NCBI RefSeq assembly: GCF_001894865.1
Contig: NZ_BCXA01000017.1
Coordinates: 94,271 to 158,270, forward strand
DNA: 64,000 nucleotides
Origin: Rhodococcus maanshanensis NBRC 100610
GTDB lineage: Bacteria > Actinomycetota > Actinomycetes > Mycobacteriales > Mycobacteriaceae
Direction: 5' to 3'
Shown: positions 11,488-20,503 of the stretch, piece by piece
How the letters are laid out: each line of letters opens with the position of its first letter
How positions within the stretch are numbered: the first letter of the stretch is position 1
Notes under the pieces: model-generated
Databases searched by the model: none
The model's input: only the letters and a program-made list of their open reading frames with translations
Told to the model about the DNA's origin: nothing
Position numbers and translations under genes: made by a program

Positions 11488-11932
11488 GCTTCCACTGCTC
11501 CAGGTACTCGCGCTCGGGCGCGGTCAGCCTGCGCAGTCGCTGGGTGTCGATGTCGAACGCGGCGATCTGCGTCGACGCCACGATCGACGGAGCCGAGTCC
11601 GGCGCCGCGCCGCCCGCGCGCACCTCGTACCCGATGGTGAAGTCCACGGCACGGACCGACTCGATCCACATGAGCACGTCAAGGGGGCCGTCGTCGTGCC
11701 GCAGCTGGCCGCGGTAGCGCACGTGCAGGTCGGCGATCACCGCGCCGTCCCGGAGCGTGACCGTCGGCCTGCCGTCCTCGAACAGCCACGGGATGCGCGC
11801 CTCCTCCAGCAGGGTCACCATCCTCGCGTGGTTGATGTGCTGGAAGACGTCCATATCCGACCAGCGCACACCCACCTTCGTGTGGAAGCCGACCGCGGCC
11901 GCGGTCACCGACCCTGACGTTTCGACGCTCAA
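11480..11932 (-). CDS. Acyl-CoA thioesterase, 4HBT hotdog fold (Rv2475c type)
   Basis: A 150-residue hotdog-fold thioesterase. The catalytic segment VRWSDMDVFQHINHARMVTL, with Asp and the His-Ile-Asn turn, followed by LLEEAR, is the 4-hydroxybenzoyl-CoA thioesterase signature. It hydrolyses acyl-CoA; chain length is unknown. I chose a TTG start because AAGGGA precedes it at good spacing; a longer open frame runs upstream into the GDH 3' end. It follows the glutamate dehydrogenase gene by 16 nt and overlaps the next gene. Confidence 0.82.
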   Translation of the reverse strand: MSVETSGSVTAAAVGFHTKVGVRWSDMDVFQHINHARMVTLLEEARIPWLFEDGRPTVTLRDGAVIADLHVRYRGQLRHDDGPLDVLMWIESVRAVDFTIGYEVRAGGAAPDSAPSIVASTQIAAFDIDTQRLRRLTAPEREYLEQWKRA

Positions 11933-11948
11933 CTTCGATCCCTTCCGA

Positions 11949-14900
11949 TCAGGTGCCCGCTCCGCGCACCATGCTGCGAACCTGACGCGCCGCCACCGAG
12001 AGCGTCGCGAGGTCAAGCGTCCCAGACTCCGCGATCTCACCGAGCGCTGCCCTTGCCCTACTCAGCCGTGACGAGTTCGACGACTCCCAGTCCAGGATCT
12101 TCTCCTCGGCCGTCTCGTCCGGTTCACCGCCCGCGAGCACATCGAGCGTGAGCGAGCGCAACGAGCTGTACAGGTCGTCGCGCAACGCGAGCCTGGCCAG
12201 CGAATGCCACCGGTCGCCGCGTTCGAGACCCGAGATGGCGGTGAGGAATCCGTCGATCCCGAGGCGCTCGTCGAGCGCGTAGTACAGCTCACCGACCTCC
12301 TCGACCTCGCGATCGCTGATGTCCGAGATGTCGATGATGTCGAGCGACGGGAACCCGTCGAGCAGGCTGTACACCCGCCGGGCGAGCGGCTCGGGGCAGC
12401 CGTGCTCGACCACGTGGGCCATCCGGGTGACGAGGTCGGTGACGTGATGTCCGCGCAGCCAGTTCGGGAGTTTGGGGGTCATCGCCCTGACCCGCGCGGC
12501 GTACCTGTTGATCTCCGCACCCACCGCGACCGGCTGCGGACGGTTCGACAGCAACCACCGCGCCGCGCGGTCGAGCATCCGGCGCGATTCCAGCATCAGC
12601 TCGTCGGCCACCGACGAGGCGACCGGCGCCTCGCGGATGTCGCTCCACACCGAGCGCAGGTCGAAGATCTCGGTCCCCGCGGTGAAGGCCCTGATCGAGT
12701 CGGTGCTGCTCGCGCCTGCCTCCTCGGCGAGCCGGTACGCGAAACTGATCCCGCCGAAGTCGATGGCCTCGTTGGCCAGGATGGTGGCCACGATCTGGCG
12801 ACGCAGGCGATGCGACTTGATCTCCCCGGCGAACCGCTCGCGCAGCGGCCGCGGGAAATACCTGGGCAGCCGCACCGCGTAGGTGTCGCTGTCGGGCAGC
12901 TCGCTGGCCAGCAGGTCGTCCTTGACCGCGAGCTTGACGTGGGCGAGCAGTGTGGCCAGCTCAGGAGAGGTGAGGCCGACACCCTCCTGCAGTCGCTCCT
13001 CGATCTCCATGGGTCCTGGCAGGGCCTCGATCTCCCGGTCCAGCCCGCGACGGGCCTCGAGGTCGGCGAGCTGGCGCGCGTGCACCCCCAACATCGCCAC
13101 GGCGTCGGCGCGCGAGGTGCCCATCAGGTCGTTCTGGTCGATGTTGTCCCGCAGCACCAGCCGCGACACCTCATCGGTCATCGAGGCGAGCAGACCGTTG
13201 CGCTCGGCCTTGGGCAGAGCGCCACCACTGACGGCGGTGTCCAGCAGGATCTTGATGTTGACCTCGTGGTCGGAACAGTCGACGCCCGCCGAATTGTCCA
13301 GGGCATCGGTGTTGATCCGGCCCCCCGCGAGGTCGTACTCGATCCTGCCCCGCTGCGTCACCCCGAGGTTGCCGCCCTCGCCGATCACCTTGGCGCGCAC
13401 CTCGCTCCCGTTGACCCGCACCGGATCGTTCGACTTGTCGCCGACATCCGCATGGCTCTCCGTGGTGGCCTTGATGTACGTGCCGATCCCGCCGTTCCAG
13501 AGCAGGTCGACCGGCGCGCGCAGGATCGCACGCACCAACTCCGGCGGCGACAGCTCGGTGACGTCCTCGTCGAGGCCGAGCGCCGCGCGCGCCTGTGCGG
13601 TCAGCGGTACCGACTTGCGCGAGCGGTCCCACACCCCGCCACCCGCGCTGATGAGTGCCGGGTCGTAGTCCGCCCACGAGGATCGCGGCAGCGCGAAGAG
13701 CCGTTGCCGTTCGAGGAAGGACCTCGAGGCGACCGGATCGGGGTCGAGGAAGATGTGCCGGTGGTCGAACGCCGCGACCAGCCGGATGTGCGGACTGAGG
13801 AGCATCCCGTTCCCGAACACGTCGCCGCTCATGTCGCCGATGCCTGCGACGGTGAAGTCCTCCGTCTGGGTGTCGATCCCCATCTCCCTGAAATGCCTGC
13901 GCACGCTCACCCATGCGCCCTTGGCCGTGATCCCCATGGCCTTGTGGTCGTAGCCGACCGAACCGCCGGACGCGAAGGCGTCACCGAGCCAGAAGCCGTA
14001 CCGCGCCGCCACGTCGTTGGCGAGGTCGGAGAACTGGGCGGTGCCCTTGTCCGCGGCCACGACGAGGTAGGTGTCGTCGCCGTCCCGGCGAACCACGCGG
14101 TCCGGTGGCAGCACGACCCCGGTCGCGGGTTCGACGTTGTCGGTGACGTCGAGCAGACCCGAGACGAACAGCTGGTAGCAGGACTGTCCCTCCGCGAGGA
14201 GCGCCTGTCGATCCACCGCCGGGTCCCCGGTCGGCACAGGCGCCCGCTTGACCACGAACCCGCCCTTCGCGCCGACCGGCACGATCACGGCGTTCTTCAC
14301 CGCCTGCGCCTTCACCAGGCCGAGGATCTCCGTCCGGAAGTCCTCCCGCCGGTCCGACCAGCGCAACCCACCCCTGGCCACCGGACCGAATCGCAGGTGC
14401 ACGCCCTCGACCCGCGGCGAGTAGGCGAACACCTCGAAACGAGGGCGCGGTCTCGGCAATTCGACGATCTGCTGGGGGTTGAGTTTGAACACCAGGATGT
14501 CGCGGGGATTGCCGTCCTCGTCGGTGACGTAGTAGTTCGTCCGCAGCGTGGCCAGGACGAGTCCGAGCATCCCGCGCAGGATCCGATCGGCGTCGAGGCT
14601 GACCACCTCGTTGATCCGCGCGCGCAGCTCGGCCGCGAGTTCCTCCGCCCGCGGCGCCGAGGCCTGGTCGGGGTCGAAGATCGAGTGGAACAACTCGACC
14701 AGCAGCCCTGTCGTCTGACCGTGCTCGATCAGCACACCCTCGATGTGGAACTGGCTGTACGGAAATCCCGCCTGGCGCAGGTACTTCGAGTAGGCGCGCA
14801 GCACGGTTGCCTGTCGCCACTCGAGCCCGGCCCGTAGCACCAGCTCGTTGAACCGGTCTGGTTCGGACCGGTCGTACCAGACGGCCGTGAAGGCATCGGT

Positions 14901-16838
14901 GAACCGGTGCTGGAGGGCGATCGCCTTCGTCGACTCGATGCTCCTGTCCACCTCGTCCAGCTCCGAGTCCAGATTCTCCCCGACCGTCGCGTCGACCAGT
15001 TCGCGAGCCGCGGAAAGCCCGAAATCGTAGATCCAGCACGGCAGCCCGTCCGGACGAACCACCCGGTACGGCCGCTCGTCGAGCACCTCGACGCCAAGGC
15101 TCTGCAGCACGGGCAGCACCTGGCTGAGCGAGACCCCGGCACCGCTGATGTACAGCGTGAAACGCCACTGCCCCGGTCGGGCGTCCTTGTGCCGGTACAG
15201 CTTCAGATCGATTGCCTCGCCGGCAAGGGCCTCCAGACGCGCGATGTCCCTGACCGCCCGCGCGGCGTCGAAGTCCTGCTTGTATGCCTCGGGGAACGCG
15301 GCGGCGAAGCGCTGCGCGGTCACCGAGGTCACCGAGGGCTCGGTCGCGACGGCGTCGAGGAGGTCGTCCTCCCACGCCCTGGTCGCCGCCGCCAGCATCG
15401 CCTCGATCCGGTCGCGGCCGCCGGCCGAGATCTGCGCCGACGACGGGGCCGCCCCCGGCTCCTTGCGGATGGTGAAGTGCACCATGGCGAGGTCCGACTC
15501 GGTGACCCTCGCGCTGTACTCCAGCGTGCCCCCGCCCAGTTCCCGCAGCAGGATCGACTGCATCGCCAGGCGGACCCGGGTGGTGTAGCGGTCCCGGGGC
15601 AGGTAGACCAGCGCGGAGGTGAATCCGCCGAACTGATCGTCCCGGAGGAAGAGCCGCACCTGCCTGCGCATGCCGATGGCCAGCACGGAGGTGATGGTCT
15701 CGTACAGGGTCTCGGTGTCGCTGGAGAACAGTTCGGTACGCGGGAAGGACTGGATGACCTCGAGCATCCGCTGGCCGGAGAAGGAACCGATGTCGAATCC
15801 GGCCCGTTCGATCACGGTGCGCGCTCGCCGCTCGATCACCGGGATGTCGAGCACGTTCTCGTGCAGCGCGGTCACCGTGAACACACCGACGAAGCGGTGC
15901 TCGCCGGTGATCGCGCCGTCACCGTCGAGCCCGGTGACGGAGACGAAGAACGGGTACACCGATCGGTGCACGGTGGCGGGCGCCGCACCCTGCGCGAGCA
16001 GCAGGATGGGCCGGTCGACACTGAATTCGGGTGCGGGCAGGTCGATTCGGTGGTCGGCCACCGACGCCGCACCGAGCACCCCGAGCCCGCTCTCGGGCAC
16101 GATGTGGGCGATCGGGCGCCCGTGTTCGCCGGGATCCCGGAACTCATAGCGCCGGTAGCCGAGGGTCATGAAATGCCCCTCCGACATCCAGCGCAGCAGC
16201 GCCGCGGTGTCCCTGATGTCGACCGCCCGGTACCCCTGCGGTTCGCGGTCCGCGAGCTCGTCGAGTTGCTCGGCGAGCACCAACTGGCCGTAACGCATCG
16301 CGTCCGCGTCGGCGATCACCTGACGCACGTCGGACAGCACGTCCCTGACCGCGTCCCCGACCTGGCCGAGCACCTCCTGCTCGGTGGTCGGATGCAGCAG
16401 AACGAGCATCCAGGACTCGGTCAGCACCCCCTCTCCTGTCGCCGTGCCGTTGGCGAGCACGTCGAGGAGGCTGCCGTCCGCATCGCGGCGGACCTGGAAG
16501 ACCGGATGGATCAGCTCCGTGACCGTGATACCGAGGCGGGCGAACAGCGCCATGACCGACTCGACGAGCAGTGGCATGTCGTCGGTGACGATCTGGACGG
16601 CGGGCTGGCCGGGCAGCGGCTCGAGCACCCGCGACACCGCCTGCCCGGAAGGGCGGCGTGTGGCCAGTTCGAGGTGGCTGCCGAACACCGTCTCGGCGTC
16701 GGCACTCGGGCGACCCGACGACCCGGCCCAGTCGATGTTCCGGAAGTACACCTCGCGGATCCCGTCGAGATGGGATGCGAGGTCCGCTGGCAGGCCCATC
16801 GTGGCCCCGTGGTCGAAGCGATCGGCAGATCTGGTCAT
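11949..16838 (-). CDS. gdh: NAD-specific glutamate dehydrogenase, 180-kDa class
   Basis: A 1629-residue member of the large NAD-GDH family (L-glutamate to 2-oxoglutarate plus ammonia). N-terminal ACT-like regulatory modules (FQVRRDADGSLLDVLANG) occupy about residues 1-700. The catalytic domain follows, with GGLRWSDRREDFRTEILGLV and KAQAVKNAVIVPVGAKGGFV carrying the substrate-binding and catalytic lysines. The nucleotide-binding part includes KVIGEGGNLGVTQRGRIEYD, and a helical C-terminal domain ends the protein. The ATG chosen follows GGGGAG and gives nearly the length of M. tuberculosis Rv2476c, where the enzyme is regulated by GarA. It is part of the minus-strand run ettA, thioesterase, gdh, thioesterase. 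Confidence 0.95.
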   Translation of the reverse strand: MTRSADRFDHGATMGLPADLASHLDGIREVYFRNIDWAGSSGRPSADAETVFGSHLELATRRPSGQAVSRVLEPLPGQPAVQIVTDDMPLLVESVMALFARLGITVTELIHPVFQVRRDADGSLLDVLANGTATGEGVLTESWMLVLLHPTTEQEVLGQVGDAVRDVLSDVRQVIADADAMRYGQLVLAEQLDELADREPQGYRAVDIRDTAALLRWMSEGHFMTLGYRRYEFRDPGEHGRPIAHIVPESGLGVLGAASVADHRIDLPAPEFSVDRPILLLAQGAAPATVHRSVYPFFVSVTGLDGDGAITGEHRFVGVFTVTALHENVLDIPVIERRARTVIERAGFDIGSFSGQRMLEVIQSFPRTELFSSDTETLYETITSVLAIGMRRQVRLFLRDDQFGGFTSALVYLPRDRYTTRVRLAMQSILLRELGGGTLEYSARVTESDLAMVHFTIRKEPGAAPSSAQISAGGRDRIEAMLAAATRAWEDDLLDAVATEPSVTSVTAQRFAAAFPEAYKQDFDAARAVRDIARLEALAGEAIDLKLYRHKDARPGQWRFTLYISGAGVSLSQVLPVLQSLGVEVLDERPYRVVRPDGLPCWIYDFGLSAARELVDATVGENLDSELDEVDRSIESTKAIALQHRFTDAFTAVWYDRSEPDRFNELVLRAGLEWRQATVLRAYSKYLRQAGFPYSQFHIEGVLIEHGQTTGLLVELFHSIFDPDQASAPRAEELAAELRARINEVVSLDADRILRGMLGLVLATLRTNYYVTDEDGNPRDILVFKLNPQQIVELPRPRPRFEVFAYSPRVEGVHLRFGPVARGGLRWSDRREDFRTEILGLVKAQAVKNAVIVPVGAKGGFVVKRAPVPTGDPAVDRQALLAEGQSCYQLFVSGLLDVTDNVEPATGVVLPPDRVVRRDGDDTYLVVAADKGTAQFSDLANDVAARYGFWLGDAFASGGSVGYDHKAMGITAKGAWVSVRRHFREMGIDTQTEDFTVAGIGDMSGDVFGNGMLLSPHIRLVAAFDHRHIFLDPDPVASRSFLERQRLFALPRSSWADYDPALISAGGGVWDRSRKSVPLTAQARAALGLDEDVTELSPPELVRAILRAPVDLLWNGGIGTYIKATTESHADVGDKSNDPVRVNGSEVRAKVIGEGGNLGVTQRGRIEYDLAGGRINTDALDNSAGVDCSDHEVNIKILLDTAVSGGALPKAERNGLLASMTDEVSRLVLRDNIDQNDLMGTSRADAVAMLGVHARQLADLEARRGLDREIEALPGPMEIEERLQEGVGLTSPELATLLAHVKLAVKDDLLASELPDSDTYAVRLPRYFPRPLRERFAGEIKSHRLRRQIVATILANEAIDFGGISFAYRLAEEAGASSTDSIRAFTAGTEIFDLRSVWSDIREAPVASSVADELMLESRRMLDRAARWLLSNRPQPVAVGAEINRYAARVRAMTPKLPNWLRGHHVTDLVTRMAHVVEHGCPEPLARRVYSLLDGFPSLDIIDISDISDREVEEVGELYYALDERLGIDGFLTAISGLERGDRWHSLARLALRDDLYSSLRSLTLDVLAGGEPDETAEEKILDWESSNSSRLSRARAALGEIAESGTLDLATLSVAARQVRSMVRGAGT

Positions 16839-16934
16839 CTCGCGGCCCACTCCCCTGGTCGAACTGACGTGACGGGTGTGCACGTCCGAGCCTAACCGCG
16901 GGGAGCGGGACGAGAGGTGAACTGACGGCGCCTT

Positions 16935-17357
16935 CTAGCGCACCGTTTCCGTGATCGCGTACTCCGACAACACCGATCGCTCCAGTTCCGGGAGCGGAAC
17001 CGACGTTTCGGTCTTCACGTCGAAGCGCACGAGGACCGCGTCCGCGACGCCACAGGTGACCCCGTGGACGTCGCGGATCACGTGCCGGATCCCGAACGAG
17101 GAGGTCCCCACCGCGAGTACGGACACGTCGACGGTGACCGGACCCGACTCGTCGGTGATGGGCTTGAGGAACTCGATCTCCATCTTGCGCACCACCATCG
17201 CAGTGGGGCGGACGCCCGCGGGGAAGACCCGGTCGCGGAAGAACTTCACCCGCGCTTCCTGTGCGTACTCGAGGAAGAGGGTGTTGTTGACGTGGCCGAG
17301 GCGATCGGAATCGCCCCAGCGCACCTCGACCTCGCAGGTGTAGACCTTGTTCGGCAC
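16935..17357 (-). CDS. Acyl-CoA thioesterase, FcbC-like hotdog protein
   Basis: A 140-residue 4HBT-type thioesterase. The motif EVRWGDSDRLGHVNNTLFLE has the catalytic Asp and the GHVNN turn, and YAQEARVKFF follows. The GTG start is 3 nt after the ettA stop codon, so it is almost certainly co-transcribed with ettA. It is a paralogue, not a copy, of the thioesterase downstream of gdh: the two differ in most positions outside the motif. Confidence 0.85.
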   Translation of the reverse strand: MPNKVYTCEVEVRWGDSDRLGHVNNTLFLEYAQEARVKFFRDRVFPAGVRPTAMVVRKMEIEFLKPITDESGPVTVDVSVLAVGTSSFGIRHVIRDVHGVTCGVADAVLVRFDVKTETSVPLPELERSVLSEYAITETVR

Positions 17358-17360
17358 GTC

Positions 17361-19040
17361 CTAGCCCCGGGTGAGCTTGCGGTGGGTGACCCGGTGCGGG
17401 CGGGCCGCATCGGCACCGAGCCGCGCGACCTTGTTCTCCTCGTACGCCTCGAAGTTGCCCTCGAACCAGTACCAGGCCGCCTCGTTGTCGCCGAAGGCAC
17501 CTTCCCAGGCCAGGATGTGCGTGCAGGTCCGGTCCAGGAACCAGCGGTCGTGCGAGATCACGACGGCACAGCCGGGGAATTCCTGCAGCGCGTTCTCGAG
17601 CGAGCTGAGGGTCTCGACGTCGAGGTCGTTGGTCGGCTCGTCGAGCAGGATCAGGTTGCCGCCCTCCTTGAGGGTCAGCGCCAGGTTCAGCCGGTTGCGC
17701 TCACCACCGGAGAGCACGCCCGACGGCTTCTGCTGATCCGGGCCCTTGAACCCGAACGCGCTGACGTACGCGCGCGAGGGCATCTCGTTCTGACCGACCT
17801 CGATGTAGTCGAGGCCGTCGGAGACGACCTCCCACACCGTCTTGGTCGGATCGATGTTGGCGCGGGTCTGGTCGACGTAGCTGAGCTTGACCGTCTCGCC
17901 CACCTTGACGGTGCCCGAGTCCGGCTCCTCGAGACCGACGATGGTCTTGAACAGCGTGGTCTTACCGACACCGTTGGGACCGATCACGCCGACGATGCCG
18001 TTACGCGGCAGCGTGAAGGACAGGTCCTTGATCAGCAGCCGGCCGTCGAAGCCCTTGTCGAGGTTCTCCACCTCGACCACCACGTTGCCGAGGCGCGGCG
18101 GGGTCGGGATCTGGATCTCCTCGAAGTCCAGCTTGCGGTGCTTCTCGGACTCCGCGACCATCTCGTCGTAGCGGTCGAGGCGGGCCTTGTTCTTGGCCTG
18201 GCGGGCCTTCGCACCCGAGCGGACCCAGGCGAGCTCCTCCTTGAGGCGCTTCTGCAGCTTCTGGTCCTTCTTACCCTGGACCTCGAGTCGCGCGGCCTTC
18301 TGCTCGAGGTAGGTGGAGTAGTTGCCCTCGTACGGGTAGAGCCGGCCGCGGTCGACCTCACAGATCCACTGCGCGACGTGATCGAGGAAGTAACGGTCGT
18401 GGGTGACGGCGAGGATGGCGCCCGGGTAGGCGGCCAGGTGCTGCTCGAGCCACAACACGGACTCGGCGTCGAGGTGGTTGGTGGGCTCATCGAGCAGCAG
18501 CAGGTCGGGCTTGCTCAGCAGCAGCTTGCACAGCGCGACGCGGCGCTTCTCGCCACCGGAGAGGTGGGTGACGGGCTCGTCCGCCGGCGGGCAGCGCAGC
18601 GCGTCCATCGCCTGCTCGAGCTGGGAGTCGATCTCCCAGGCGTCGGCGTGGTCGAGCTTCTCCTGGAGCTCGCCCATCTCCTCCATGAGCTCGTCGGAGT
18701 AGTCGGTGGCCATCAGCTCTGCGATCTCGTTGTAGCGCTTGAGCTGCACCATCGTCTCGCCGAGGCCCTCCTCGACGTTCTCGCGCACCGTCTTGGTCTC
18801 GTCGAGGTGCGGCTCCTGCATCAGGATGCCGACGGTGGCGCCCGGCGCCAGGAACGCCTCGCCGTTGCCCGGCTGGTCGAGTCCGGCCATGATCTTGAGG
18901 ATGGAGGACTTACCCGCGCCGTTCGGGCCGACGACACCGATCTTCGCGCCCGGGTAGAAGCTCATCGTGACGTCATCGAGGATGACCTTGTCGCCGTGCG
19001 CCTTGCGCACCTTCTTCATCGTGTAAATGAACTCCGCCAT
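17361..19040 (-). CDS. ettA: Energy-dependent translational throttle protein EttA (ABC-F ATPase)
   Basis: A 559-residue ABC-F protein with two nucleotide-binding domains and no membrane part. Domain 1 has GPNGAGKSSILK, LSGGEKRRVALCKLL and LLLLDEPTNHLD; domain 2 has GPNGVGKTTLFK, LSGGERNRLNLALTL and LILLDEPTNDLD. The interdomain linker is long and basic (QKRLKEELAWVRSGAKARQA) as in EttA, which binds the ribosomal E site and gates the first elongation step by the ADP/ATP ratio. The start MAEFIYTMKKVRKAHGDK is the canonical one. The arrangement with gdh matches M. tuberculosis Rv2476c-Rv2477c. Confidence 0.95.
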   Translation of the reverse strand: MAEFIYTMKKVRKAHGDKVILDDVTMSFYPGAKIGVVGPNGAGKSSILKIMAGLDQPGNGEAFLAPGATVGILMQEPHLDETKTVRENVEEGLGETMVQLKRYNEIAELMATDYSDELMEEMGELQEKLDHADAWEIDSQLEQAMDALRCPPADEPVTHLSGGEKRRVALCKLLLSKPDLLLLDEPTNHLDAESVLWLEQHLAAYPGAILAVTHDRYFLDHVAQWICEVDRGRLYPYEGNYSTYLEQKAARLEVQGKKDQKLQKRLKEELAWVRSGAKARQAKNKARLDRYDEMVAESEKHRKLDFEEIQIPTPPRLGNVVVEVENLDKGFDGRLLIKDLSFTLPRNGIVGVIGPNGVGKTTLFKTIVGLEEPDSGTVKVGETVKLSYVDQTRANIDPTKTVWEVVSDGLDYIEVGQNEMPSRAYVSAFGFKGPDQQKPSGVLSGGERNRLNLALTLKEGGNLILLDEPTNDLDVETLSSLENALQEFPGCAVVISHDRWFLDRTCTHILAWEGAFGDNEAAWYWFEGNFEAYEENKVARLGADAARPHRVTHRKLTRG

Positions 19041-19100
19041 GGCGACCAGAGTATCGGGACACCAGGCGACGCCCCAATCCACACGGAGCTACTGCCCGAT

Positions 19101-19137
19101 CTGCGGCGGGCGACGACCGAGTCGCCGCCCGCCGCAG
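19101..19137 (-). terminator. Hairpin terminator after secreted lipase 1
   Basis: A 16-bp stem with one mismatch (arm CTGCGGCGGGCGACGA) and a 5-nt loop lies just past the lipase stop codon and before ettA. It should separate lipase transcription from the ettA operon. Confidence 0.6.
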
Positions 19138-19151
19138 GTCAGCTCGGGGGT

Positions 19152-20318
19152 TCAGGCGGTGCCGAACAGCGACCGAACGAAGGCGGTCGTATCCGGCAGT
19201 GCCTCGAACACCGACGAGCCGTGGAAGGCATCGTAGGACCGGTATGTCACGGGCTGGCCGGCCAACTGCATGTCAGCCGCGAGCTTGGTACTCAGCGGAA
19301 ACGGCACCGTCTGGTCGCGCAGTCCTTGCCCGATGAACACGGGCCGGTCGTAGCCCGTCGTGGGGACCGCGAGGTAGTCGCGCAGCGCCGAGCGGATCCT
19401 CTCGTCGCCGAGCGGTCGGCTGAACAGTTCGCCGACACCGATCGGGGCGGCGTACTTGTGCAGCGGGAGGAAGCACATGGACTTCGCGGTCTCGACGAGC
19501 TCACGGCCGCGCGGGGTGAGGTACTCGTCGATCGGCAGGTCCGGGCGCGCGACCTGCAGCCCCGCGATCACGTAGCCGGCGAACGCGGTCAGCCCGTTCA
19601 GGCCGAGGTTCGGGAAGCCGGGACCGCCGAGCGGGAAGAGCAGCTCCAGGTTCGCCGGGGTACCGGTGGCGACCGCACCGCGGTAGTCCAGCTCCGGGGC
19701 ATACCGAGTCGCCTCGTGCGCGGCGAACATGGCGGCGTGACCGCCCTGCGAGTGCCCCACGGCCACCCAGCGGGGCGACAGCTCCGGCGTCACCTTGCGG
19801 GCCGCCCGGACCATGTCGATCACCGCGCGCCCCTCGCTGCGGCCGTGCAGGTAGGCGTGCACGCCCTCGGTGCCGAGCCCGACGAAGTCACTGGCCACCA
19901 CCGCATAGCCCTGCGTCAGCCAGGCCGAGACGTAGTCCCTGGTCAGGGAGGTGACATCGAACCCGTGCGAGGGCGCGCAGTCGTCACCGACACCGTTGGT
20001 GCCGTGCGCCCAGGACACCACCGGCCAGCCGCCTGCGGGCGCGGTCCCCTTTGGCAGGTACACGGCTCCGGTGCTGAGCGCGGGCGCACCGGTCGGACCC
20101 TCGGTCCAGTACGTGAGTTGGCGCGATCCAGTCGCTGCCCCGCCGATCTCCGCCGCCACCGGCAGGGCCTTGTCGGCCACCACCGTTCCGGGTTCGCGGA
20201 CCGGATCCGCCGCGGCCTGCCCGGCGGCCGGGACCGCCAGGACCAGCAGCGCCAGCACGGTCGCGCCAGCGCGCAGGCCGAGGCGATGCCCCTGTGCGCG
20301 ACCGAATACGAACTTCAT
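19152..20318 (-). CDS. Secreted lipase, LIP family (tandem copy 1)
   Basis: A 388-residue exported alpha/beta hydrolase of the secretory lipase (LIP) family. The signal peptide is residues 1 to about 40 (hydrophobic core GATVLALLVLAVPAAGQ, cleavage near AAADP). The nucleophile elbow is GHSQGG in WVAVGHSQGGHAA; the family hallmark SWAHGTNGV is present, and Asp and His candidates lie in GLRDQTVPF and DAFHGSS. It should hydrolyse lipid esters outside the cell. ATG with GGGGAA upstream. It shares long stretches with the next gene (for example LFPLGGPGFPNLGL), so the pair arose by tandem duplication. Confidence 0.88.
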   Translation of the reverse strand: MKFVFGRAQGHRLGLRAGATVLALLVLAVPAAGQAAADPVREPGTVVADKALPVAAEIGGAATGSRQLTYWTEGPTGAPALSTGAVYLPKGTAPAGGWPVVSWAHGTNGVGDDCAPSHGFDVTSLTRDYVSAWLTQGYAVVASDFVGLGTEGVHAYLHGRSEGRAVIDMVRAARKVTPELSPRWVAVGHSQGGHAAMFAAHEATRYAPELDYRGAVATGTPANLELLFPLGGPGFPNLGLNGLTAFAGYVIAGLQVARPDLPIDEYLTPRGRELVETAKSMCFLPLHKYAAPIGVGELFSRPLGDERIRSALRDYLAVPTTGYDRPVFIGQGLRDQTVPFPLSTKLAADMQLAGQPVTYRSYDAFHGSSVFEALPDTTAFVRSLFGTA

Positions 20319-20503
20319 CGTGTTCCCCACCCTTGGTTGTTGTCTGTGCGGTCCCGCCAGGTCGCACGCTAGACGGCGGTCGACGCCGACCATCAGGAAG
20401 CTCTGGACTCGGTGCAGCGTAATACCCCGGCCCGGTCACGACTCGAAAAGACAGGACACTCGTCCAGTCCGTTTGGCCGCGATGCCCTCTCGCGGCCGGC
20501 CGG

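Noticed and set aside
12204..14837. Long plus-strand open frame opposite gdh
   Set aside because: It is the mirror of the high-GC codon bias of the gdh gene, with an Arg/Gly/His-rich product, no domain and no ribosome site. The same holds for long antisense frames opposite ettA/lipase (17064-20372), CopD-CtaG (25037-27067), and fadH (51193-53331).
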